Source: Actinomadura geliboluensis (GTDB lineage: Bacteria; Actinomycetota; Actinomycetes; Streptosporangiales; Streptosporangiaceae). Taken from it: 64,000 nt of DNA. Location: contig NZ_VCKZ01000003.1 of the NCBI RefSeq assembly GCF_005889745.1, positions 1-64,000 on the forward strand, read 5' to 3'. The notes under the pieces were generated by a model. It saw only the letters and a list, made by a program, of their open reading frames with translations. It had not been told where the DNA came from and made no database searches. The position numbers and the translations under genes are program-made. Below are positions 49,911 to 59,582 of this stretch, piece after piece; position 1 is the first letter of the stretch; each line of letters begins with the position of its first letter.

Positions 49911-50140
49911 GTTACCGAGCCCGGTCTTCGGACGGTGGTCGATCACGGGGCATCATCCGACGACGAGTTCCTCGCCGTCGTCAACGACGATCGAAGCCGC
50001 TGTGGCCCGCGGCAGCACCCTTGGCCACGGCCGCCCCCGCCACCTGCTGACCTTCGCCCTCGTCTCCGACAAACCCGAAAACTCGCCCTGCCACCTGACC
50101 GGAGCCGCTCGGTGCGAGGGCGCGACCGGCGCGGCCCCGC
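49911..50140. other. Non-coding junction
   Basis: No gene. This is the edge between the transposase remnant and the end of the NRPS-MFS gene. No inverted repeat or target duplication is visible. Confidence 0.5.
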
Positions 50141-53100
50141 TCACAACCGGGAGTCGGCTTCGCGCTGAAGGGCGTCCCGGTCGGGGATTTCGGCGCCGGG
50201 CAGGGCATCGGGCAACTCGTACTCGACGAACCGGAGCCGCGGATGGAACCAGCCACGCACGGCCCACACCGCGAGCAGCAGACCGCTGCCCCCGACCAGC
50301 AGCGCGAGCGCTCCCCCCTGCTCCGTGCCGATCCACTGCCCGAGCGGCCCCGTGAGGGTGTCGGTCGCCGGGAGGACGACAAGGTAGCCGATCGGCACGG
50401 TGACCAGCGGGAGCACCGTGAAGATCGACATGACCCGGCCCAGCAGCGAGGTTTCGACCTTGGCCTGGAGCACCGCGATCCAACTGCCGTCGATAACCGC
50501 CTCGGTGAACAGCAGCACGAACATCCCCACCGCGGCGGTCGCCGGGCTGCCGCCCAGACCGACGACGGCCAGCGCGAGGCCCCCCGCGCCCATCGCGACG
50601 ATCATGCCGTTGGTGCGGCGGCGGGTGCCGCCCCACAGGCTCATCGTGACGCTGCCGACTAGGCCGCCGATCCCGCCTGCGGATAGCACGGCCCCCAGCA
50701 GCAGCGCGGAATGCTCGATGAGCAGCAGCGGAGTGATCAAGGTCAGGCCGACCGTGTAGATCGCGTGGTCGACGACGAAAAACCACAGGCCACTGCGCAG
50801 CCCCGGCCGGCGCATCACATAGCGCCACCCGCGGACGATCTCGGTTCCGAAGCTCTCGTCGCGGGGCTTGAACGCGCGGTCCGGGAACCGCACGGCCAGC
50901 AGGCTCACCACGCCCAGCAGGAAGCCGCACGCCTCGATCAGCAGCACGCCGCCGATGTCGACCACGGCGAGCAGGCCCGCGCCCAGCAGCGGGCCAGCGA
51001 CCTGCCCGAGGTTCATGCCCAGCTGGCTGATCCCGGCGGCGTGCCCGAGGAAGCGTTTCGGAACCAGTTGCGCCACCGCCGCCAGATACGCCGGACGTTG
51101 GCAGGCCCCGGCCACCGAGGTCAGGGTGAGCGCGACGGCGACGTGCCACCAGCGCATCCCGCCGACGGACACGAGCAGGGCCAGCGATCCCATCGACAGC
51201 GCCGACAGCGCATTTCCAACGATCATCACGCGGCGTCGGTCGAACCGGTCGGCAACCGCGCCCGCCCACGGCGTCGCCACCACTCCGGGAAGCAGGCCGA
51301 TCGCGCTGACCAAGCCGAACATGGTGAGGTCCCGGGTCTGGGCGAAGATCCAGATGCCCATGACGAGGGTGCTGATTCCGCTGCCGATCATCGAGGCGAT
51401 CTGGCCGGCGGCCACCACGGCGAACCGGCGCAGGCTCGGCTCCACACCGCCGGCGGAGACGTCCGGCGGTTCCACGCCGGCGGGCTCGGACCCGGCCTGC
51501 CCTCCCGCGGCCGGCGGCCGACCGGAGCGGTCTTCGGCCGCGGCGCCCCAGCGGCCCGCTGCGTCGACGAGCAGCCCGGCCAGCTCACAGGCCTGATGCT
51601 TGACGAAGAAGTGCCCGGCCCGGGGCAGCACCACCAGCTCGACGTGCGGGGAGAAGACCTCCCATTCGCGGTACCGCTCGTGGTGCAGCTCGGTGATCCG
51701 GTCCTGCTCGCCGACGACGCTGAGAAGCGGGACGTCGAGGACCAGCCCGCGGCCCGGGGCGGCGTCGGCGGTGAAGAACTCCTCGGCCTCCCGCGTGTCG
51801 TGCCGGACGTTGCGCAGGACGAACTCGGCGTCGTCACCGGGCGCCACGTCGACGAACCCGCCGCGGGCGCGCAGGTAGTCGAGGTAGCCGCGGTCGCCGA
51901 GCAGCCGGTCGGTGGGCAGCCAGCGGTAGAAGCGGTCGAAGAAGCGGCCGGGCAGGCGGGCGATGGGGAACAGGGCGCCGAGCCCGACCCCGACGACCTG
52001 GACCCCGTTCAGCGGCGCGCGGTGGGCGATCTGCAGGGCCAGCGCCGTCCCCACACACTGGCCGTAGATCAGTACAGGGCCGTCCACGTCGGCGAGTTCC
52101 CCGACGACCCGGTCGGCCACCTCGTCGATCGGCCTGAGCACCTCGTCGCTCCGGCTGCGGTCATGCCTGGGCAGCTCGACCGCGAGCAGCGACCAGCTCT
52201 CCGGCAACGCTTCGGCCAGCGGCACGAACGAGGCCGCGCTCCCGCCGGCGAACGGCACCGCGACCACGGTGACCCCGCCGCGTGCCGGGTCGGCCGGACC
52301 GGGCGTGAGCCGGTGCAGGACGCGTCCGGGGTCGGCCGCCCCGAAGGGACCAGCCTGCGCGGGCTCGGCCGTGCCGTCGAGATGCGCCGCAAGCTCACGA
52401 AGCGTGGGGTGCTGGTAGACCTCTACCAGGCTCAGGCCGTCGGACACCGCACGGGCCATCCGCACCGCGGCGAACGAATCGCCGCCGAGCGATGCGAACG
52501 CGTCCCCGACACCGATCACCGAGACGTCCACACCGAGCAGCTCCGCCCAGATCGCGGCGATGCGGTGCTCGGTGGGGGTCGCCGGCGGATCGCTCGCCGC
52601 GGAGGTCGCCCGCTCGGGGGCGGGCAGCGCGGGGCGGTCGAGCTTGCCATGCGGGGTCAGCGGCAGCGCCGTGAGCGTCAGCACCCTGGCCGGGACGCTA
52701 CCGGCGGGCAACCGGTGGCTGAGCACCTCCCGCAGCCGGGCTTCGCTCGGCAGGGGTGCCGCGGCCGGGCCGCCCACAGGCACGACGTAGCCCACGAGGT
52801 CGCCGTCGTGCAGGGCGGCGGCCGCGTCGTGCACCCCCGGTACGGCGCGCAGCGCGGCCTCGACCTCGCCCAGCTCGACCCGGTGGCCGTGCACCTTGAC
52901 CTGATCGTCGAGGCGTCCGAGGTACTCGATCATGCCGTCGCGGCGCAGCCGGGCCGCGTCCCCGGTGCGGTACATCCGCCCGCCCGGCACGAACGGGTCG
53001 GCGAGGAACCGCTTACGGGTCAGCTCAGGCCGGGCGTGGTAGCCGCGGGCGACGCCGGCCCCGCCCAGATACAGCTCGCCCGTGATCCCCGCGGGCAACG

Positions 53101-56100
53101 GCTCGCCGGCGGCGTCGAGCACGTAGGCGCGCTGGTTCGGGAAGGGGCGGCCGATCGGTAGCCGGGTCTCCTCTGGGCCGACCGTGCCCTCGAAGGCCAC
53201 GTTGTCCACGGTGGCCTCGGTGACGCCGTAGGAGTTGACCACCCGCCCAGCGGGGCCGACCAGCTCGCGGGCCCGCCGGTACTCCGGCACCGGCCATTCC
53301 TCGCCGCCTCCGATCAGCAGCGCGACTCCGTCGAGCGGCCTGCCCAGAGCCAGGAGCGGACGCAAGATGCTCGGTACCAGCTCGGTGCACGCGACGTGCT
53401 CGCGCTGCATCAGCCCGAGCAGCGCCGGAGGATCAAGGGCGATCTCCCGGGGCACGACCAGGAGGCGGCCGCCGGTGCAGTGCGCGCGCAGCGTCTCCCC
53501 GACGAACATGTCGAAGGAGACACCGGCGACCTGCTGGTAAGTCCACTCTGGACGCAGGCGATAGTACTCCTGCCACATCTCGACGGCGTGGGTCAGGTTG
53601 CCGTGGGTGACCACGACGCCCTTCGGCAGGCCGGTGGATCCGGACGTATAGATCAGATAGGCGGGGTCCGACGGGTCCGGTTCAACGTCGAGCCGCCCGT
53701 CGGGCTGCGCGGCGATCGCCGCCCGTTCCTCGTCGAGAAGCACCGCGGGCACCCCGTCCCGGGGCACGCCGTGCACGTCGGAGCGGGTGATCAACAGGGT
53801 CGCGCCGCTGTCGGTGAGCAGGTGCCGCAGCCGCTCGCGCGGATGGGCGGGGTCGAGCGGGACGTAGGCGCATCCCGCCTTGAGCACCGCCCAGATCGCG
53901 ACGAACAGGTCGGCGCCGCGAGGGAGCGCGATCGCCACCGGCCCGGCCGGCCGGCGGGAGCGCAGGTGCCGGGCGAGGCGGTCGGCGCCGGCGTCGAGGG
54001 CGGCGTAGTCGAGGGTGATCCCGTCGGCCACCAGCGCCGGGGCGTGCGGGGTGCGGGCCGCGACGTCCTCGAGGTAGCGGTGGACGGCCGGGAAGCGCGG
54101 CGCCCGGCTCGTGGCGCCGCCCTCCCCGTGCAGTAGCCGCCGGCGTTCGGCGGAGGGCAGCAGCGGGAGGCGCGCGAGCGGGGTGTGCGGTGCGGCGACC
54201 CCCGCGTCGAGCAGGACCAGCAGGTGGTCGAGCAGCCCGCCGATCCGCTCCGAATCGAAGAGCTCGGTGCTCGCGGTCACCGACAGCCGCGGCCCGGTCT
54301 CGGGGAAGTCCAGGCCGATCGCGGCGTCGACCATGAGCGCTGGGGCGGCGACCTCACCGGCGTAGCGCACCGGGCCTTCCTGGGGCAGCGGTGCGTTGTG
54401 CACGGTGAGCAGCACGCCGCCGAACGGGTTACGGCCCGGCGTCGCCGGGAGCCCCAGCTCGGCGATGATCTCCGGGAGCGGAAGCCGCTGGTGGTCAAGG
54501 TCGGCGAGCGTGCGGTCGCGGACGCGATAGATCAGGTCCTCGAACGTCGGGTCGGCGGAGAGGTCGCCGCGCAGCGGCAGCGTGTTGAGCAGCCCTCCGA
54601 TGGCGGTCTCCAGGTCGGGCGTCGGCCGGTTGGCCACCGGCGCCAGCACCGTGACGTCGGTGCGGCCGGTATAGCGGGCGAGCAGGCCATGCACCCCGGC
54701 CAGCAACACCATGAACAGGCTGGCCCGGTGCGCGCGCCCGAACTCCCGCCACCTCTCGACCATTGCCGGGTCCAGCTCCCGCTCCACCCGGATGGCGGCG
54801 AACGTGCGGTTCGCCGGCCGTGGCCGGTCGGCCGGCAGCTCGGGTGCGGGCGCGGCGCCCGCGAACCGCTCCCGCCAGTACGCGACGTCGGCCGCACGGG
54901 CCGCGGCGTCCGGCGGGCCCGCGTAGCACGGCAGCACACCGACCGGGACGTCGGCCGGGTCCTTCGGGGCGGCCAGCAGCTCGCCGAGGTCGTGCGCGAG
55001 CACCCCCGCCGACCAGCCGTCGAAGACGAGATGATGGGCCAGGATCGTCAGGCTGGTGCCGTCGCCGCCCAGCACGGCCCGGGCGACCGGTCCCGCAGCG
55101 AGGTCCATCCGGTCCGGCGCCGGGTCGTCGGTCAGCGGGATGACGCCCGTGCCGTTGACGACCATCCGCGGTCGGCCCTCGTGCTCGGGGAAGCGCGCCC
55201 CCAGGGCGGGATGCCGACGGACGAGACCTTCCAGTGCCCGGGTGAGCGTCGCCCGGTCGATCGGGCGGGTCAGCCGGTAGCGCACGCCCAGGGTGTAGGC
55301 CGGGAGATCAGGGCACAGCTGTTCGGAGATCCAGTAGTCCTGCTGCAGCCCGGTCAGCTCGGTCGCCTCGGCGGGGTCGGTCAACTCGTCCGGGCCGGTC
55401 ACGTCGGCGGCCGTGGGCGAGGCGTCCACCGCACCGGCGGCGTGCGGGGCGGCCGCGGCGACCCGGGCCTCGATCTCGCGGAGCGTGCCCGCCGCATAGA
55501 GCTCGGTGAGGGTGAGCTCCACCCCGTACTCGGACCGCAGGCGGGCCAGCATCCGCACGGCCGTCAACGAGTCGGCCCCGAGTGCCACGATGTCGTCGTC
55601 CCGTTCGATGTGCGTGCGCCCGAGCAGCTCGCACCACAGCGCCCGGACGGGGCCGTCCGGACCGGCCGCCGCCGGCGTGCGCTGGATCTCGCGCAGGGCG
55701 GCGACGTCGACCTTGCCGTGCTCGTTGCGCGGGAAGCTCGGGTGGAAGTGCAGCGCCCTGGGCACCATCGCGGCCGGCAGCAGGTCGGCCAGCGCCGCCC
55801 GGACCTCGACCTCGTCCGGCTCGTCGCGGTGGTGCAGCAGATGGGCGGTGAGGGTCGTCGTCGCGCCGGACCGATCGGCCAGCACGACGGCGTCGCGCAC
55901 CCCGGCCAGGGAGCGCAGTGCGGCCTCGACCTCACCGATCTCGACCCGGACACCGCCCACCTGCACCTGCTGATCCAGCCGCCGCAGGTAGCCGAGCCGC
56001 CCGTCCGACAGGCGGGTCACCACGTCGCCGGTGCGGTAGTACCGGCCCGTTCCCTCGCGGCGGACGAAGCGTTCGGCCGTCAGCTCCGGGCGCCCCAGGT

Positions 56101-57181
56101 AGCCGGTGGCGATTCCGGGCCCGCCCAGCCACAGCTCGCCCGTCGACGCCTCCTCCCCGGTGGGCGAGCGGATCTCGGCGACCACCCCGGGGAGCGGGTC
56201 GCCGATCGGCACCGGATCGCCGCCGTCCCAATCGGCGAGGTCGGCGGTCAACGCGACGACCGTGGTCTCGGTGGGGCCGTAGCAGTTGAGCAGCCGCACG
56301 CCGGCGCCGACCCGCTCGCGCCACCGCCGCACGGCGCCGGCGTGGACCGCCTCGCCACCGATGATCACGAGCCGGATCGAGGAGGGCAGCTCCGCGTCCC
56401 CCCGCTCCAGCGCGGCGAGGATCTCGTGCCAGTACGCGGTCGGCGGCCCGATCACGGTGATGCCCCACTCGCCGCACCGCCGCAGGAACAAGTCCGGTCG
56501 ACTCACCATCTCCTCGTCGCGGAACACGACGGTGGCGCCCACCGACAACGGAAGCAGGATCTCGTCGACACTCGCGTCGAAGCCCAGCGACGCAAATTGC
56601 AGTACCCGGTCACCGGGCGCCAGGCCGTACCGCAGGGCGGCCGAGGCGCAGAAGAAGTTCAGCGAACGCCTCGGCACCAGCACGCCCTTCGGCCGGCCCG
56701 TGGACCCGGAGGTGAAGATCACGTAGGCGGGATCCTCAGGGGACGCGTCCCCGGGCACGGCGGCACCAGCGGGGACGTCGGGCAGGTCATCGACGTCGCA
56801 GACGGCGGCCCGCGCTCCGACCAGTCCCGCCGTCGTGCGCTCCACGAGCACCACCCGCGGGTCGCAGTCGGCGAGCATCGCGGCCAGCCGGGCGGGCGGC
56901 GACCCAGTGTCCAACGGGACATAGGCCGCGCCGGTGCGCAGGACTGCCAGTATCGCGAGGACGGCACGGATGCCCCGCCGCAGGCACACGGCGACCAGCT
57001 CGCCCGGCCCGAGCCCGTGGCGGCGCAGCACCGCGGCCAGCTCCTCGACCCGGGCGACCAGCTCGCCGTAGGTGACGGTCTCCGCGCCCTCGACCAGGGC
57101 GCAATCCTCGGGTGCGCGGAAGGCGTGAGCGAGCACCGTGGCCACCACGTCGCTCTCGCCGGCCTCGTCGGTGACGACCAC
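50141..57181 (-). CDS. Non-ribosomal peptide synthetase with C-terminal thioesterase and MFS transporter (A-T-C-A-T-TE-MFS)
   Basis: 2346 residues. GTG 57181 is chosen (AGGAGG 6 bases upstream); ATG 57295 in frame has no site. Order by hand: A1 (about 20-500; YVIFTSGSTGRPKG near 157-170), T1 (LGADSL, Ser538), C (HHLVFDG, His716-717, Asp720), A2 (YTSGSTGLPKG at 1178), T2 (LGGDSF, Ser1569), TE (YGQCVG, Cys1709; late GEQD, AGHFF), then about 12 membrane helices of an MFS exporter (about 1930-2320). A2 code reads D-M-G-E-I-G-S-V-D, near the ornithine code D-V-G-E-I-G-S-I-D. A1 code reads D-A-D-G-I-G-C-V-V, unassigned. No epimerase domain. Product: probably a dipeptide, exported by the same polypeptide. 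Confidence 0.93.
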   Translation of the reverse strand: MVVTDEAGESDVVATVLAHAFRAPEDCALVEGAETVTYGELVARVEELAAVLRRHGLGPGELVAVCLRRGIRAVLAILAVLRTGAAYVPLDTGSPPARLAAMLADCDPRVVLVERTTAGLVGARAAVCDVDDLPDVPAGAAVPGDASPEDPAYVIFTSGSTGRPKGVLVPRRSLNFFCASAALRYGLAPGDRVLQFASLGFDASVDEILLPLSVGATVVFRDEEMVSRPDLFLRRCGEWGITVIGPPTAYWHEILAALERGDAELPSSIRLVIIGGEAVHAGAVRRWRERVGAGVRLLNCYGPTETTVVALTADLADWDGGDPVPIGDPLPGVVAEIRSPTGEEASTGELWLGGPGIATGYLGRPELTAERFVRREGTGRYYRTGDVVTRLSDGRLGYLRRLDQQVQVGGVRVEIGEVEAALRSLAGVRDAVVLADRSGATTTLTAHLLHHRDEPDEVEVRAALADLLPAAMVPRALHFHPSFPRNEHGKVDVAALREIQRTPAAAGPDGPVRALWCELLGRTHIERDDDIVALGADSLTAVRMLARLRSEYGVELTLTELYAAGTLREIEARVAAAAPHAAGAVDASPTAADVTGPDELTDPAEATELTGLQQDYWISEQLCPDLPAYTLGVRYRLTRPIDRATLTRALEGLVRRHPALGARFPEHEGRPRMVVNGTGVIPLTDDPAPDRMDLAAGPVARAVLGGDGTSLTILAHHLVFDGWSAGVLAHDLGELLAAPKDPADVPVGVLPCYAGPPDAAARAADVAYWRERFAGAAPAPELPADRPRPANRTFAAIRVERELDPAMVERWREFGRAHRASLFMVLLAGVHGLLARYTGRTDVTVLAPVANRPTPDLETAIGGLLNTLPLRGDLSADPTFEDLIYRVRDRTLADLDHQRLPLPEIIAELGLPATPGRNPFGGVLLTVHNAPLPQEGPVRYAGEVAAPALMVDAAIGLDFPETGPRLSVTASTELFDSERIGGLLDHLLVLLDAGVAAPHTPLARLPLLPSAERRRLLHGEGGATSRAPRFPAVHRYLEDVAARTPHAPALVADGITLDYAALDAGADRLARHLRSRRPAGPVAIALPRGADLFVAIWAVLKAGCAYVPLDPAHPRERLRHLLTDSGATLLITRSDVHGVPRDGVPAVLLDEERAAIAAQPDGRLDVEPDPSDPAYLIYTSGSTGLPKGVVVTHGNLTHAVEMWQEYYRLRPEWTYQQVAGVSFDMFVGETLRAHCTGGRLLVVPREIALDPPALLGLMQREHVACTELVPSILRPLLALGRPLDGVALLIGGGEEWPVPEYRRARELVGPAGRVVNSYGVTEATVDNVAFEGTVGPEETRLPIGRPFPNQRAYVLDAAGEPLPAGITGELYLGGAGVARGYHARPELTRKRFLADPFVPGGRMYRTGDAARLRRDGMIEYLGRLDDQVKVHGHRVELGEVEAALRAVPGVHDAAAALHDGDLVGYVVPVGGPAAAPLPSEARLREVLSHRLPAGSVPARVLTLTALPLTPHGKLDRPALPAPERATSAASDPPATPTEHRIAAIWAELLGVDVSVIGVGDAFASLGGDSFAAVRMARAVSDGLSLVEVYQHPTLRELAAHLDGTAEPAQAGPFGAADPGRVLHRLTPGPADPARGGVTVVAVPFAGGSAASFVPLAEALPESWSLLAVELPRHDRSRSDEVLRPIDEVADRVVGELADVDGPVLIYGQCVGTALALQIAHRAPLNGVQVVGVGLGALFPIARLPGRFFDRFYRWLPTDRLLGDRGYLDYLRARGGFVDVAPGDDAEFVLRNVRHDTREAEEFFTADAAPGRGLVLDVPLLSVVGEQDRITELHHERYREWEVFSPHVELVVLPRAGHFFVKHQACELAGLLVDAAGRWGAAAEDRSGRPPAAGGQAGSEPAGVEPPDVSAGGVEPSLRRFAVVAAGQIASMIGSGISTLVMGIWIFAQTRDLTMFGLVSAIGLLPGVVATPWAGAVADRFDRRRVMIVGNALSALSMGSLALLVSVGGMRWWHVAVALTLTSVAGACQRPAYLAAVAQLVPKRFLGHAAGISQLGMNLGQVAGPLLGAGLLAVVDIGGVLLIEACGFLLGVVSLLAVRFPDRAFKPRDESFGTEIVRGWRYVMRRPGLRSGLWFFVVDHAIYTVGLTLITPLLLIEHSALLLGAVLSAGGIGGLVGSVTMSLWGGTRRRTNGMIVAMGAGGLALAVVGLGGSPATAAVGMFVLLFTEAVIDGSWIAVLQAKVETSLLGRVMSIFTVLPLVTVPIGYLVVLPATDTLTGPLGQWIGTEQGGALALLVGGSGLLLAVWAVRGWFHPRLRFVEYELPDALPGAEIPDRDALQREADSRL

Positions 57182-57387
57182 GGCATGACCTCCTACACCA
57201 ACGGCAGCGCCAGAATGCTCCACGAGCGCGGACGACCGGCGGGCGAGCGCCGCGTGAACGTCGAGCGAAAACGATCTCAATTGCCCGTGATTCATCTCGA
57301 CCCGCCGCGATGTTCACCCGTTCGATCACCGCTGTTCGTCCGGAACCGTCCACGATCGAAGACCCCCCGGGACGACGAAGGAGCGCA
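57182..57387. promoter_or_regulatory. Divergent promoter region, NRPS / amidinotransferase
   Basis: 206 bp between oppositely transcribed genes; slightly richer in A/T around 57260-57300. Likely carries both promoters. An imperfect GTCGAG...CTCGAC pair (about 57260-57301) is visible. No defined operator. Confidence 0.45.
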
Positions 57388-58487
57388 GTGGACGCACCGG
57401 CACCTGACCCGGCGGCCCCCGCGAGGGCCTGCCCGGTCAGCACGCACAACGAGTGGGACCCCTCGAAGAGGTCATCGTCGGCACGATGGCCGGTGCCGCC
57501 GTCCCGTCCTGGGACCCCGCCGTCGAGGCCACGATGCCGCCGGACGCCCAGCCGCTGTTCCGCCGCCGGGCCGGCCGGCCGTGGCCCCGCGAGCACGCCG
57601 CGGCGGCCGCGGCCGAGCTCGACGCATTCGCCTCGACGCTGCAGGAGTTGGGCATCACGGTGACCCGCCCGGACGCCGTGGACCACACGCGCGGCTTCAG
57701 CACGCCGCGCTGGAGCAGCCCCGGCGGGCTCTACAGCGCCATGCCGCGCGATCTGCTGCTGATCGTCGGCGACCTGATCATCGAGTCGCCGATGGCGTGG
57801 CGTAGCCGCTACTTCGAGGCCGACGCCTACCACGGTCTGCTCACCGACTACTTCCGCCGCGGGGCGCGCTGGATCGCCGCACCCCGCCCGCTGCTGGGCC
57901 CGGACACCTACGACGAGGACTTCGACCGGGAGACCCCGTACGCGACCGGCCGCTACGCCACCACCGAGGCCGAGCCGACGTTCGACGCCGCCGACTTCAC
58001 CCGGTGCGGGACCGACCTGTTCGTGCAACGCAGCCACGTGACCAACCAGCTCGGCATCGACTGGGTGGCCCGCCACGTCGGCCCCGCGTACACCGTGCAC
58101 CCGGTCGAGCTGACCGACTCCTCCCCCATGCACATCGATGGCTCGTTCGTTCCGCTCGCTCCGGGCAAGCTGCTGCTGAACCCGGCTAAGATCAAGAAGG
58201 TCCCGCAGGTGCTCGACGCGTGGGAGGTCCGCTGGGCCCCCGAGTCGGCACTGCCCGCCGACCACAAGCTGTACATGTCCAGCCGCTGGGTGGCCATGAA
58301 CGTGCTCATGCTCAGCGAGACCTGCGTCGTGGTCGAGGCCGGCGAGCACCCGTTGATCAAGATGCTCACCGACTGGGGCCTGGAGGTACTCCCGGTGCCG
58401 TTTCGGAACGTGATGCGGTTCGGCGGCTGCTTCCACTGCGTCACCGCCGACGTGCGCCGCCGCGGCGACCTGTCCAGCGTGCTATGA
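57388..58487 (+). CDS. Arginine amidinotransferase (AGAT/StrB1 family), apparent frameshift
   Basis: Moves the amidino group of arginine to an amine, releasing ornithine. Catalytic set present: Cys in GGCFHCVTADVRR (codon 58437-58439), His in DSSPMHIDGSF, Asp in GTDLFVQRSHVTNQ. The natural N-terminus would start at GTG 57388 (AAGGAG 4 bases upstream) and read VSTHNEWDP in that frame, then continue LEEVIVGTMAGA in another. Between them the C-run 57459-57462 has four Cs where five would keep the frame. GTG 57453 can start the second frame but lacks a binding site. So either sequencing error, a real mutation or recoding. The stop overlaps the methyltransferase start (ATGA). Confidence 0.85.
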
Positions 58488-59560
58488 CCCGTCCGGCGGC
58501 CTGCTCGGTCACGGACCGAGCCCACATCGACGTGTGGCGTGAGGTCTACGACCACCTCTACCGCGCGCCGTGGGGGGCGCTCGGCGAGGACTTCTCGGGA
58601 TGGGACTCCAGCTACGACGGGAGCCCCATTCCCACGGACCAGATGCGCGAGTGGCGGGACACCACCGTCGCCCGCGTCCTCGCGCTGCGGCCCGAGCGCG
58701 TCCTGGAGATCGGGGTCGGCAGCGGGCTGCTGCTGTCCCGGATCGCGCCGCACTGCACGTCCTACACCGGCACCGATCTCTCACCGGTGGCCGTCGAGAC
58801 GCTGGGGGAACGGCTACGCGCCGAACGTCCGGAACTGGCCGGGCGGGTGGAGCTGCGGACGCTGCCGGCGCACGAGACGGGACTCCTCCCGGCCGCGGCG
58901 TTCGATGTGGTGATCCTCAACTCCGTGGTGCAGTACTTCCCCAGCCTCGCCCACCTCGCCGACGTCCTCACCACCGCTGTCTCACGAGCCGGGCCTGGCG
59001 GGGCGGTGTTCGTCGGCGACGTCCGCAACCGCAGCCTGCAGAAGCATTTCGCCACGGCGGTGGCGCGGGCGCGCGGCGTGCCGGAAGCCGGCCTTCCCGA
59101 CGCGATACGGCACACCATCGCGCAGGACCGCGAGCTCCTGATAGACCCGGACTGGTTCCCGGCATTCGCGCGCGACCTCGGGACGCCCGTCGAGATCCGG
59201 CTCAAGCAGGGCACGGTGGCCAACGAACTCACCCGCTACCGCTACGACGTCACCTTGGCCGGACCGAACCGGCCGGTCATCGGCACGGAGCGGGCCGCCC
59301 GCCTGCGGTGGGGCGACGACGTCACCTCCGTCGAGGCGCTCTCTCACATGCCGGACGTTCCGGTGGTGCACATCGTCGGGGTGCCCAACCGGCGGCTCAC
59401 CGGCACCGGACCTCAGCTGGACGGCCCCGCAGGGCTGGACCGCTCGGTCCCGCCCGGTCGGCGCGCGGTGCTCACCTGGTCCGACACCGGCCCGGAGGCG
59501 GTCGACGTGCTGCTGGTCGACCGCCGCCTCGGCGACGCCGTGGTGGTCACCTGCTCCTGA
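58484..59560 (+). CDS. Class I SAM methyltransferase, NRPS-associated type
   Basis: 358 residues. Motif I LEIGVGSGLLL (E75) and TDLSPVAVETL; upstream YDHLYRAPWGALGEDFSGWD SSYDGSPIPTDQMREWR. This opening is like methyltransferase domains embedded in NRPS adenylation domains, but here the protein is free-standing. The C-terminal part is extra. Coupled to the amidinotransferase through a 4-base stop/start overlap. N-methylation of the peptide or guanidine is inferred, not shown. Confidence 0.88.
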   Translation: MTRPAACSVTDRAHIDVWREVYDHLYRAPWGALGEDFSGWDSSYDGSPIPTDQMREWRDTTVARVLALRPERVLEIGVGSGLLLSRIAPHCTSYTGTDLSPVAVETLGERLRAERPELAGRVELRTLPAHETGLLPAAAFDVVILNSVVQYFPSLAHLADVLTTAVSRAGPGGAVFVGDVRNRSLQKHFATAVARARGVPEAGLPDAIRHTIAQDRELLIDPDWFPAFARDLGTPVEIRLKQGTVANELTRYRYDVTLAGPNRPVIGTERAARLRWGDDVTSVEALSHMPDVPVVHIVGVPNRRLTGTGPQLDGPAGLDRSVPPGRRAVLTWSDTGPEAVDVLLVDRRLGDAVVVTCS

Positions 59561-59582
59561 CCAGAGCGGCGCGAGGCTCAGC

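Noticed and set aside
54185-57805. Very long plus-strand open frame opposite the NRPS
   Set aside because: Typical mirror frame in high-GC DNA; the minus strand has the full set of NRPS motifs and this frame has none.
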